A DNA stretch of 6,334 bases, from contig SLST01000269.1 in the NCBI GenBank assembly GCA_007130265.1, forward strand, positions 1 to 6,334, given 5' to 3'. The position numbers were made by a program, and so were the translations under genes. The DNA comes from Spirochaetales bacterium (GTDB taxonomy: Bacteria; Spirochaetota; Spirochaetia; DSM-27196; SLST01). Shown piece by piece: positions 1-5,608 of the stretch; the first letter of the stretch is position 1; every line of letters begins with the position of its first letter. Below the pieces are notes generated by a model. It was not told the DNA's origin, did no database searches, and saw only the letters and a program-made list of their open reading frames with translations.

Positions 1-295
1 AATAGGTGACGAGCGTCCCAATGAAGAGCGATAGAAAGCTGAGGGTGTCTCTGGGAAAGTCAAACCGCTGCTCTTCGCTGTTGGCCGAGTAGGCGCTCTT
101 CCATTCCAGGGCCGACTCATACAGTACGGCGGCTACCCATACCCCGAGAATCGTGATGACCACGACGCTGTGTTCGAGACTCACGGCGAGTCCGCCCACG
201 TAGACGATCGCGGTGTATGCCCCCAGGATCAGGTACCCAACAATCGACGCAAGGCGCCGGTGCGACAGACTCCGTCTCTCCGCGTCTGATCTCAC
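1..295 (-). CDS. N-terminal part of a multi-spanning membrane protein, cut by the left edge
   Basis: This is the first 98 residues of a protein whose C-terminus lies outside the window. It starts at GTG (295-293). An in-frame TGA lies five codons upstream and no other start comes between, so the start is well fixed. A GGAGG-type ribosome site sits about 4 nt before it. The N-terminus is basic (MRSDAERRSLSHRR). Hydrophobic segments follow at about residues 17-39 and 43-60, and a third begins near residue 84. Between the second and third is a polar, acidic stretch (residues about 62-83, including EWKSAYSANSEEQRFDF). I do not recognise the family. It is transcribed divergently from the methyltransferase gene, with a plausible promoter at 333-361. 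Its function cannot be told from this fragment. Confidence 0.72.
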   Translation of the reverse strand, partial: MRSDAERRSLSHRRLASIVGYLILGAYTAIVYVGGLAVSLEHSVVVITILGVWVAAVLYESALEWKSAYSANSEEQRFDFPRDTLSFLSLFIGTLVTY

Positions 296-332
296 GTGCC
301 CTCCAAGACCTCAAATGTGATTGGGTTGCCCG

Positions 333-361
333 ATCCTACCATGCCTGCCTGAGGGTCACAA
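333..361 (-). promoter_or_regulatory. Putative sigma-70 promoter for the left-edge membrane protein
   Basis: Read on the minus strand, TTGTGA (361-356) is followed after 17 bp by TAGGAT (338-333), which is preceded by TGG, giving an extended -10. Each hexamer matches the consensus at 4 of 6 positions. Transcription would start near 326, giving a leader of about 31 nt with the ribosome site inside it. The promoter occupies the stretch that would code for an N-terminal extension of the plus-strand methyltransferase, which argues that this stretch is non-coding. Confidence 0.42.
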
Positions 362-407
362 GGCGTCGACGCATGCAATCCGACGCCGTTCCTGCTATAC
401 CGTATCC

Positions 408-1121
408 GTGGGACCAACCTTTGTGGAGATCGACGCTCGCGCAAGCCCGATCGGCGAGCTCAGTCTGCGCCGGCGCCGCATCGCCGGTCTGGGTGTCGAG
501 GCGTACGAGATCAAGCTTGGCGACGAGTATCTGATGTCGAGCCTGTTCACCGAGTCCGAGCGCGCTCTCGGAGAGTTCGGTGTCGCCGCCGCCGCGGGAG
601 AGAACCTCGACGTCGTGGTGGGAGGGCTCGGGCTCGGGTACACCGCGCAGGCCGTGCTGCGCAGTCCTCGCGTGCGTTCGCTCCTCGTGATCGAGGCGCT
701 CGAGGCGGTTATCGGCTGGCACCGGGACGGGCTGCTTCCGCTCGGACGCGAGCTCGTCGCCGATAAGCGGTGCCGGATCGTGCACGGGGATTTCTTCGCG
801 CTCGCGGCATCCGATGGTGGATTCGATCCCCAGGAGCCCGGGAGGCAGGCCGACGCCATACTCGTCGACATCGACCATTCACCCGATCAGTGGCTCGCCC
901 CGGCCAACGAGTCGTTCTACCGGCCGGAGGGGCTGCGGCGTGCGGCCGGGCACCTGAGACCGGAGGGCGTGTTCGGCCTCTGGTCGAACGATCCTCCGGA
1001 CCCCCGTTTCATCCGCCGACTCGCGTCGGTCTTCGCAGAGGCGCGCGCGGAGCCGGTGACCTTCGAAAATCCGCTGCAGGATCGCGAGCACACCCAGGCG
1101 GTCTATCTCGCGCGCCGGTGA
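408..1121 (+). CDS. SAM-dependent methyltransferase-fold protein, 'spermidine synthase'-like family
   Basis: This 237-residue protein has a class I Rossmann methyltransferase fold. Visible motifs are the glycine-rich SAM loop VVVGGLGLGYTA (residues about 69-80), the acidic end of strand 2 (VIEA, Glu96), GDFF (about 127-130) and the strand-4 motif ILVDIDHSP (about 151-159). The N-terminal segment with GELSLRRRR and KLGDEYLMSSLF matches my memory of a bacterial family often auto-named 'spermidine synthase'. It lacks the GGGDG loop of true polyamine synthases, so that activity is doubtful and its substrate is unknown. The reading frame is open back to 321. I prefer GTG at 408 because the family-like sequence begins there and the upstream part overlaps the divergent promoter. 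No ribosome site precedes it, and GTG at 423 is a possible alternative. It converges with the flavodoxin gene. Confidence 0.82.
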   Translation: MGPTFVEIDARASPIGELSLRRRRIAGLGVEAYEIKLGDEYLMSSLFTESERALGEFGVAAAAGENLDVVVGGLGLGYTAQAVLRSPRVRSLLVIEALEAVIGWHRDGLLPLGRELVADKRCRIVHGDFFALAASDGGFDPQEPGRQADAILVDIDHSPDQWLAPANESFYRPEGLRRAAGHLRPEGVFGLWSNDPPDPRFIRRLASVFAEARAEPVTFENPLQDREHTQAVYLARR

Positions 1122-1122
1122 T

Positions 1123-1157
1123 GCCGGATCCCGTCCCGGCTGAGGGACTCAGCCCTC
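1123..1157. terminator. Two small GC-rich hairpins between convergent genes, possible weak terminators
   Basis: The 27-bp gap between the methyltransferase and flavodoxin stops, together with the end of the flavodoxin gene, holds two inverted repeats. One is GCCGG (1123-1127) with CCGGC (1136-1140). The other is GAGGG (1142-1146) with CCCTC (1153-1157), whose 6-nt loop contains the flavodoxin stop. Neither is followed by a T-run on either strand, so a terminator role is only suggested by position. Confidence 0.25.
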
Positions 1158-1625
1158 GATCAGCGCCCGAGCCCACTCCTCTGCGCGCTCGCGCTCGCCG
1201 TCGACGAGCGGCCCCTCCTTGTCCCCGACGAGGAAACCGGCAGGCTCGGCCGCCGGCGAGCCGCCCTTCTTCTGCAGCGCCTTCGCGATCGGCCCCGCCG
1301 CGTACCCGAAGGTCTTCACCATGAAGCTCAGGAACCGCTTGTCGATCTTCTCCACGTCGATCCGGGTGTCGAACGCTGCGACCCGGACGCGGTGAAGCGC
1401 GTCCGGAGCGAGCTGCTTGATAAAGGAGATCGTCGCGGGAGTAGCTCGAAAGGCGCGTGTGGGTGACGCCACGACGAGGAGCTCCACCCCTTCGAGGTCC
1501 GCCGCGCTCGCCTCTTCAGGGCGTTTCATGGCGACCTCTCCTCCGGTCGCAAGGACACCTGCTACCGCGCGTGCAACCTCCTCGGTGTTCCCGAAGACCG
1601 AATCGTAGACCACGAGTGACTTCAT
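1149..1625 (-). CDS. Flavodoxin family protein
   Basis: This 158-residue cytoplasmic protein is the length of short-chain flavodoxins (FMN-binding one-electron carriers). The N-terminal beta strand and phosphate loop VVYDSVFGNTEEVA (residues about 5-18) fit the flavodoxin signature, with S9, N13 and T14 in the FMN-phosphate loop. SPTRAF (about 54-59) sits where the second flavin-contacting loop is expected. The segment around residues 95-125 (KRFLSFMVKTFGYAAGPIAK) is basic and hydrophobic. The start is ATG (1625-1623), preceded by an AAGGGGG ribosome site about 5 nt upstream. The frame stays open upstream to 1745, but that part does not look like protein. The gene lies 91 bp downstream of the lipoprotein gene on the same strand, so co-transcription is possible. 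The redox partner cannot be told from the context. Confidence 0.88.
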   Translation of the reverse strand: MKSLVVYDSVFGNTEEVARAVAGVLATGGEVAMKRPEEASAADLEGVELLVVASPTRAFRATPATISFIKQLAPDALHRVRVAAFDTRIDVEKIDKRFLSFMVKTFGYAAGPIAKALQKKGGSPAAEPAGFLVGDKEGPLVDGERERAEEWARALIEG

Positions 1626-1716
1626 ACGAGCCCCCTTGCAGACGGTTTCGCCGAGCCGCGGTGGCTGCGACCGCCCGTACTCTACCACGGGACGAGCCGT
1701 TATACGATGCCTCCCG

Positions 1717-2880
1717 CTACTCGAGGCTCCACTGCGCGCCGTCAAACAGGTAGGTTCCGGTCTGTTGACCGTTATCTATGTAGTACTCGCGGAATGAGCC
1801 GCCGTGGTCGCCGAACGACGTCTCGTCGTATATCTCGACGTCGGCGGCGATGGTGACCTCCGTGATGTCGCTGCCCCAGAACACGCTCCGGTGCACGCTG
1901 ATCACCGAGCTCGGCAGGACGACCGAGGTCAGAAGATTCCAGCTGAAGGCACCGGTCATCAGGAGCTCCACCCCCTCATGGAGTATCAGCGTGCTGATTC
2001 GGTTCTGCGCGAACGCGCCTCTCTCGATGACGCGCACGCTTCCCGTCACCTCCACGAGCCCAGGCCCGGCCCCCAGCGTATTCGAGAACGCGCTTCGCCC
2101 GATGTACTCGATCCCGGACGGGAGGGAGATCTCGTCAGGGTCTGCCCGCCAGAACGCATACTCGTGAACCTCGCGGAGCGACTCGCCGAACTCGATGCTC
2201 GTGAGGTTGTCGTTGCGGGCGAAGGCGTACGTGTGGATGATCTCCAGGTCTCGCGGCAGGGAGACGTGGGTGAGGTCGTTGCCGTCAAACGCATAGGCGC
2301 CTATTTCCACCACCGTGTCCGGTAGATCTACCGACGTCAGGCTCCGGTAGTTGAACAGCGCCGGCGCGATCTGCCGCACGATGACCCCTTCAACGGCCAT
2401 GGGGATCGCGATGTCCGGGGGCGGGGCCGGGTCACCGCAAAGATACCCGGTGATCCTGCCGGTGGCCGCGTTGATGGTGAAGCACGGTTCGTCCTCGCTC
2501 CACTGCGCGTAGAGGTCGATGTCACGATCCGGCATCGAGAAGGTCTCACCAATGTAGTAGTGCATCCCGGTCCCGTCAGGCTCGGTGTTCCACCCGTCGA
2601 AGGTCCGGTTCTCCCTGGCCAGCCCACCGTAGTTGCGAAGGAGCGGCACCGACTCTCCAACGAAATAGCCGCGCTCCGGGACGGGTGTGCGGCCGAACTC
2701 GGCGCCGTTCGCGTGATACTCGACCGTATACGCCACACCGTCCTGCCCGTCGAGCGGAATCGGGCTCTCTCCCTCGTTGTTCTCCTGGAGCGGATTGCCG
2801 CAGGCGATCAGCGTCATCACGATGCCACCCAACACGTACATCACGCTCGTACGAGCCATGGTTCCTGCTCTTCCATTCAT
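1717..2880 (-). CDS. Surface lipoprotein with InlB-type B-repeat and BspA-like leucine-rich repeats
   Basis: This 387-residue protein begins with a lipoprotein signal peptide: hydrophobic residues about 13-26, then lipobox LIAC with Cys27 as the lipidated residue. A charged linker follows. Residues about 52-127 form one Listeria-Bacteroides (InlB B) repeat, marked by VEYHANGA, FDGWNTEPDGTG and DIDLYAQW. Next is a strand pair, FTINAATGRITGY (134-146), flanked by Cys133 and Cys148. From about 155 to 345 there are about eight BspA-type leucine-rich repeats (LRR_5), with recurring signatures such as LTSVDLPDTVVEIGAYAF. The end (residues about 366-385) matches the GTYxxDGxxW tail I associate with Treponema LRR proteins. 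Such proteins usually sit on the outer surface and bind host or community ligands; the ligand here is unknown. The start is uncertain: ATG 2880 has AGGA 6 nt upstream, while ATG 2859 gives a shorter signal peptide. Confidence 0.85.
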   Translation of the reverse strand: MNGRAGTMARTSVMYVLGGIVMTLIACGNPLQENNEGESPIPLDGQDGVAYTVEYHANGAEFGRTPVPERGYFVGESVPLLRNYGGLARENRTFDGWNTEPDGTGMHYYIGETFSMPDRDIDLYAQWSEDEPCFTINAATGRITGYLCGDPAPPPDIAIPMAVEGVIVRQIAPALFNYRSLTSVDLPDTVVEIGAYAFDGNDLTHVSLPRDLEIIHTYAFARNDNLTSIEFGESLREVHEYAFWRADPDEISLPSGIEYIGRSAFSNTLGAGPGLVEVTGSVRVIERGAFAQNRISTLILHEGVELLMTGAFSWNLLTSVVLPSSVISVHRSVFWGSDITEVTIAADVEIYDETSFGDHGGSFREYYIDNGQQTGTYLFDGAQWSLE

Positions 2881-2893
2881 TATCATTCCTATA

Positions 2894-2922
2894 AACATAA
2901 CACGCGCCGTCCGCGAGACCAA
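2894..2922 (-). promoter_or_regulatory. Putative promoter for the LRR lipoprotein gene
   Basis: On the minus strand, TTGGTC (2922-2917) is separated by 17 bp from TATGTT (2899-2894). The -10 matches the consensus at 4 of 6 positions and the -35 at 3 of 6. Initiation would fall near 2887, only a few bases before ATG 2880 and about 28 nt before ATG 2859. This gives some support to the shorter form of the protein. Confidence 0.35.
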
Positions 2923-2971
2923 TCGGGTTCGCCGCTTCAGAGCCTTCGGCGTGGACAAGCGCGGACATCTC

Positions 2972-3000
2972 TTGACAAGAAACCGTCCAGGCACTTGAAT
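2972..3000 (+). promoter_or_regulatory. Strong putative sigma-70 promoter for the B12 sensor/kinase unit
   Basis: A perfect consensus -35, TTGACA (2972-2977), is followed by a 17-bp spacer and TTGAAT (2995-3000), which matches the -10 at 4 of 6 positions. The stretch is locally AT-rich against a GC-rich background. Transcription would start near 3007, leaving a leader of about 77 nt before the ATG at 3084. The leader contains a short palindrome, GTTAATAAC (3022-3030). The promoter lies back to back with that of the lipoprotein gene. Confidence 0.5.
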
Positions 3001-3083
3001 AGAGCTAATATGGGTATACGAGTTAATAACCGTTCTTTGACTGCGGCCGTGAGCTCCGGGTCTCGCCGCGGGCGGGAGTGACG

Positions 3084-3743
3084 ATGCCTGAGGCGATTCT
3101 CACCGACGACGAGTACCTCCACTATCTGGACGACCTCCTGAGCGGAGGGCGATCAGCATGCGCCGCGGTCGTCGAGCGGCTCCTGGAAGCAAAGGTCGGC
3201 CTGCGAAGCATCTACCTCGACCTCTTTCAGCGGTCACTCTACGACGTGGGGACGATGTGGGAGCGAAATCAGATATCGGTGGGAGTTGAGCACCTGGCTA
3301 CCGCGATGACCGAGAGCCTGATGGCGCTCGTGTATCCGATCCTCTTCCGCAGCACGCGTGTGAACCGGAAAGCTGTCGTCGCGTGTACAGTCAACGAACA
3401 CCATCAGATCGGTGGAAGAATGGTCGCGGACATTTTCGAGCTGCACGGTTGGGACAGCTTCTTCCTCGGGGCGAACACCCCGACTCCCGATCTCATCGAC
3501 CTGATCGGTCGAACGGACCCTGACATCGTCGGGCTGTCTCTCGCCGTGCGGTCCCGTCTCCCGCTGCTCCACGATGCGATCGACCGAATTCGCGCGCACT
3601 TCCCTGAGGTTCGCGTGATCGTGGGTGGGCAGGCGTTCAGGTTCGGTGGCGCCGATGGGTTCGGCGAGCGACCCGGGGTGGCGTGTATCGGCTCGGTCGA
3701 CGAGCTCGAGTCGCTCATACGGGACGAGACCCCGCGTGCCTGA
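3084..3743 (+). CDS. Stand-alone cobalamin-binding protein, B12-photoreceptor-like sensor
   Basis: This 219-residue soluble protein has two domains. Residues about 8-92 look like the four-helix B12-capping domain (B12-binding_2 type), with W59-x9-E69-H70, the signature described for CarH-type adenosylcobalamin photoreceptors. Residues about 96-215 form the Rossmann-like B12-binding domain. E105-x-H107-x-x-G110 corresponds to the [DE]xHxxG motif whose His is the lower axial cobalt ligand. LSLA (151-154) and VGGQAF (180-185) fit the later cofactor-contacting motifs. There is no MerR-type DNA-binding domain and no methyltransferase gene nearby, so a sensor role is more likely than a corrinoid methyl-carrier role, although that remains possible. 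The start is ATG 3084, with GGGAG 5 nt upstream; GTG 3078 is less likely. The kinase gene follows within 19 bp, and the two are probably one operon. Confidence 0.85.
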   Translation: MPEAILTDDEYLHYLDDLLSGGRSACAAVVERLLEAKVGLRSIYLDLFQRSLYDVGTMWERNQISVGVEHLATAMTESLMALVYPILFRSTRVNRKAVVACTVNEHHQIGGRMVADIFELHGWDSFFLGANTPTPDLIDLIGRTDPDIVGLSLAVRSRLPLLHDAIDRIRAHFPEVRVIVGGQAFRFGGADGFGERPGVACIGSVDELESLIRDETPRA

Positions 3744-3762
3744 GGAAGCGATCAAGTCACGG

Positions 3763-4857
3763 ATGACCGACCTCGTGTTCGAGCAGTCGTCGCTCGTGAT
3801 CATGGTTACCGACCGCCAAGGCGTGATACGGGAGGCCAGTCGGTACGCCGAAGAGTTCGCCGGGAGGAGACTCGTCGGCGTCAATCTCACAGATATCGTC
3901 GTCGATTTCGAGGCCGACCTCGATCTGGCGCGTCTGGCGCTCGAAGGCGGGAGGCAGCTCATGACGCTGTCCGGTGCGGGGCACAACCCTGAGTCCTTCG
4001 AGTTCAAGATCAGCGACTGCGGCGACCGGATCCTCTACGTGGGTGAGATCCTGCACGAAGAGCGTGAGGCCCTGCGCGCTCATCTGCTTCGCCTGACCGG
4101 CGAGGTGAGCGATCTCAATCGAGAGCTTCAGAGGCGAACAGCTGAGCTCGAGCGGCTAGTGGAGCTCAAGAGTCGCTTCATCGGCGTGACTGCCCATGAT
4201 CTCCGCAACCCGATCGGGGGGATCCATGGCATGAGCGAGGTGCTACGCCAGGAGGCCGAGACCGAAGGCGACGACGCCCACGCCGAGGTGTTTGCCATGA
4301 TGCATGAGTCGAGTGGGTTCATGCTCTCGTTGGTGGAGGATCTGCTGACCGCGATCGAGTTCGAGTCCGGCCAGTTGCGGCTGAATCTCGAGCCAGCCGA
4401 TCTCGACGAGCTTGTCGCCTCCGCCGTTCGTCTGAACCGTCTTCTCGCCGCACGCCGGGGCGTCGAGCTTGCGCTCCGTCGGAGCGAGTCACTGCCCCGG
4501 ATGCGACTCGACCGCATGAAACTGCATCAGGTGCTGAACAACCTGATATCGAACGCCGTGAAGTTCTCGCCTACCGGTGCAACCGTCGTCATCTCAGCCG
4601 GGACCGAGAACGACTCCGTGATCGTATCCGTCGCGGACTCCGGACCGGGGATACCACCAGAGGAGCTTCCCAAGCTGTTCACGCCTTTCCTGCGGACGAC
4701 AGTCATGTCTCCACACGGAGAGAAGGGGACCGGCCTGGGACTCTCGATTGCGAAGAGCATCGTGGACGCACACGGCGGCTGTATGCGGGTGGACACCGAA
4801 GTGGGGATCGGGTCGATCTTCACGGTGTCCCTGCCGGTGCGTCAGCCTGCGGTGTGA
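3763..4857 (+). CDS. Soluble PAS-like sensor histidine kinase
   Basis: This 364-residue protein lacks membrane segments and is probably cytoplasmic. Residues about 1-97 resemble a PAS fold (LVIMVTDRQGVIREAS near the start). A coiled-coil linker spans about 98-136. The HisKA domain contains the H-box FIGVTAHDLRNPI with phospho-acceptor His145. The ATPase domain has an N-box (HQVLNNLISNAVKFSP, 255-270), G1 DSGPGIP (292-298), an F-box-like KLFTPF (304-309) and G2 GTGLGLSIAK (322-331). All core catalytic motifs are present, so it should be active. There is no receiver domain and no response regulator next to it, so its partner is elsewhere. I chose ATG 3763. GTG 3736 in the same frame would overlap the sensor gene by 8 nt and is a real alternative, as neither start has a good ribosome site. 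Its position directly behind the cobalamin protein suggests that protein is its input. Confidence 0.9.
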   Translation: MTDLVFEQSSLVIMVTDRQGVIREASRYAEEFAGRRLVGVNLTDIVVDFEADLDLARLALEGGRQLMTLSGAGHNPESFEFKISDCGDRILYVGEILHEEREALRAHLLRLTGEVSDLNRELQRRTAELERLVELKSRFIGVTAHDLRNPIGGIHGMSEVLRQEAETEGDDAHAEVFAMMHESSGFMLSLVEDLLTAIEFESGQLRLNLEPADLDELVASAVRLNRLLAARRGVELALRRSESLPRMRLDRMKLHQVLNNLISNAVKFSPTGATVVISAGTENDSVIVSVADSGPGIPPEELPKLFTPFLRTTVMSPHGEKGTGLGLSIAKSIVDAHGGCMRVDTEVGIGSIFTVSLPVRQPAV

Positions 4858-4872
4858 ATCTCACCTACAGGC
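4845..4872. terminator. Hairpin containing both convergent stop codons, candidate two-way terminator
   Basis: GCCTG (4845-4849) pairs with CAGGC (4868-4872), and GGTG (4851-4854) pairs with CACC (4862-4865). A one-versus-two-base internal loop separates the two helices and a 7-nt loop closes the structure. The kinase stop TGA (4855-4857) lies in the loop, and the hemolysin III stop (4867-4865) lies in the right arm. No T-run follows on either strand, so it is not a textbook intrinsic terminator. The symmetry and the 7-bp gap between the genes make a shared end signal plausible. Confidence 0.4.
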
Positions 4873-5488
4873 GCATCACCGCGACCACGTGGCAGGCTGT
4901 CCCGGCGAGGACGAAGAGGTGCCAGATCGCGTGGTTGTACGGGAGGCGCTTCCATGCGTAGAAGCCGACTCCTCCGGTGTACGCTACGCCGCCGGCAAGC
5001 AGCCAGATGAGGGTGCCGGATTCGAGGGCACGCACGAGCGGCACGACGGCCACGATCGCGGTCCACCCCATCGCGACGTAGAGCGCGGTAGAGATCACGG
5101 GGAAGCGACCCGTGGAGAACAGCTTGAACACCGTCCCTGCGAACGCCAGACCCCAGATCACGCCGAAGATCGTCCAACCCCAGGTGCCGCGGAGTCCCAC
5201 GAGCGCAACCGGGGTATAGGTCCCCGCGATCAGGTAGTAGATCGACACGTGATCGAACACTTTCAGGCGTTGTCTCGCGTCCGGGTCGGAGCGGGTATGG
5301 TAGAGGGTCGACGCCGTATACAGGAGCACCATCGACACGCCGAAGAGGGGATACGAGACGATCTTTCTGATGTCCGCTTCCATGAACGCGCGCGCGGAGA
5401 GGACGATCGTTGCCGCGACCGCGAGCACGATCCCGGTTCCGTGGATGACTGCGTTGGCCAGCTCCTCCTGTCGCTTGTACGTCGAAAT
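4865..5488 (-). CDS. Hemolysin III / PAQR-family membrane protein, probable ATT start
   Basis: This 207-residue polytopic inner-membrane protein of the HlyIII/PAQR superfamily has about seven hydrophobic segments. Conserved features are S60-x3-H64 (STLYH), FDHVSIYYLIAGTYTPV (78-94) and the C-terminal H186-x3-H190 with LFVLAGTACH (191-200). S60, H64, D79, H186 and H190 correspond to the metal-site residues of PAQR proteins. The biochemical role of bacterial members is unsettled; hemolysis is a historical label. The first ordinary start, GTG 5428, would remove the conserved N-terminal helix. Twenty codons upstream is ATT (5488-5486), giving STYKRQEELANAVIHGTG, which fits family N-termini. AAGGAGGTG (5501-5493) sits at the proper distance, and an in-frame TGA upstream leaves no ATG, GTG or TTG. 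The length then equals the family norm. Confidence 0.88.
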   Translation of the reverse strand: MSTYKRQEELANAVIHGTGIVLAVAATIVLSARAFMEADIRKIVSYPLFGVSMVLLYTASTLYHTRSDPDARQRLKVFDHVSIYYLIAGTYTPVALVGLRGTWGWTIFGVIWGLAFAGTVFKLFSTGRFPVISTALYVAMGWTAIVAVVPLVRALESGTLIWLLAGGVAYTGGVGFYAWKRLPYNHAIWHLFVLAGTACHVVAVMRL

Positions 5489-5492
5489 ACCC

Positions 5493-5501
5493 CACCTCCT
5501 T
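5493..5501 (-). promoter_or_regulatory. Strong Shine-Dalgarno that fixes the ATT start of the hemolysin III gene
   Basis: The minus strand reads AAGGAGGTG here. It is a near-complete complement of the 16S 3' end, and its GGAGG core lies 6 nt before ATT at 5488. The only other start-like codon near this spacing, the GTG overlapping the site itself, is in a different frame that does not give a HlyIII protein. Confidence 0.7.
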
Positions 5502-5534
5502 GATGCGACGCTTCAGTCTCGAGCGCCTCCTTCG

Positions 5535-5563
5535 ACAGTAGTGTGTGTCGGCCTCCGGGTAAA
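5535..5563 (-). promoter_or_regulatory. Putative promoter for the hemolysin III gene
   Basis: On the minus strand, TTTACC (5563-5558) and TACTGT (5540-5535) are separated by 17 bp. The -35 matches the consensus at 4 of 6 positions, and the -10 keeps the key T, A and final T. Initiation near 5528 would leave a leader of about 40 nt containing the strong ribosome site. Confidence 0.35.
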
Positions 5564-5579
5564 GCCGTTGCCGGCTCGG

Positions 5580-5608
5580 TTGCCATACAGGTCGTGACGT
5601 GGTATTCC
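5580..5608 (+). promoter_or_regulatory. Putative extended -10 promoter for the right-edge gene
   Basis: TTGCCA (5580-5585, 5 of 6 matches to the -35 consensus) is followed by a 17-bp spacer ending in TGG and then TATTCC (5603-5608), so the weak -10 may be helped by the TGn extension. Initiation near 5615 gives a leader of about 29 nt before GTG 5644. It lies 16 bp from the oppositely directed hemolysin III promoter. Confidence 0.4.

Noticed and set aside
321..407. N-terminal extension of the methyltransferase from TTG 321
   Set aside because: No ribosome site, no family-like sequence, and it overlaps a good divergent promoter on the minus strand.
1699..1704. TATAAC on the minus strand as a flavodoxin promoter -10
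   Set aside because: A good -10 match 74-79 nt before the ATG, but no -35-like hexamer at 16-18 bp; too weak to list as a feature.
1688..1716. CGGGA/TCCCG inverted repeat after the lipoprotein stop as a terminator
   Set aside because: Only 5 bp of stem with a 19-nt loop and no T-run.
1804..2325. 173-codon plus-strand open frame opposite the LRR gene
   Set aside because: Its sequence has no recognisable domain, and it mirrors the strongly supported repeat protein on the other strand.
2881..2994. N-terminal extension of the lipoprotein gene back to 2994
   Set aside because: It would place about 38 basic residues before a normal lipoprotein signal peptide, and it contains the likely promoter.
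3625..3762. Kinase open frame extending back into the cobalamin gene
   Set aside because: It overlaps the conserved end of the B12-binding domain in another frame; only GTG 3736 remains a reasonable alternative start.
3234..4007. 257-codon minus-strand open frame across the sensor and kinase genes
   Set aside because: It is antisense to two genes with clear motifs; a high-GC codon-bias shadow.
4748..5503. 251-codon plus-strand open frame rich in His, Arg, Asp and Glu
   Set aside because: It is antisense to the hemolysin III gene and overlaps the kinase end; the composition is typical of a shadow frame.
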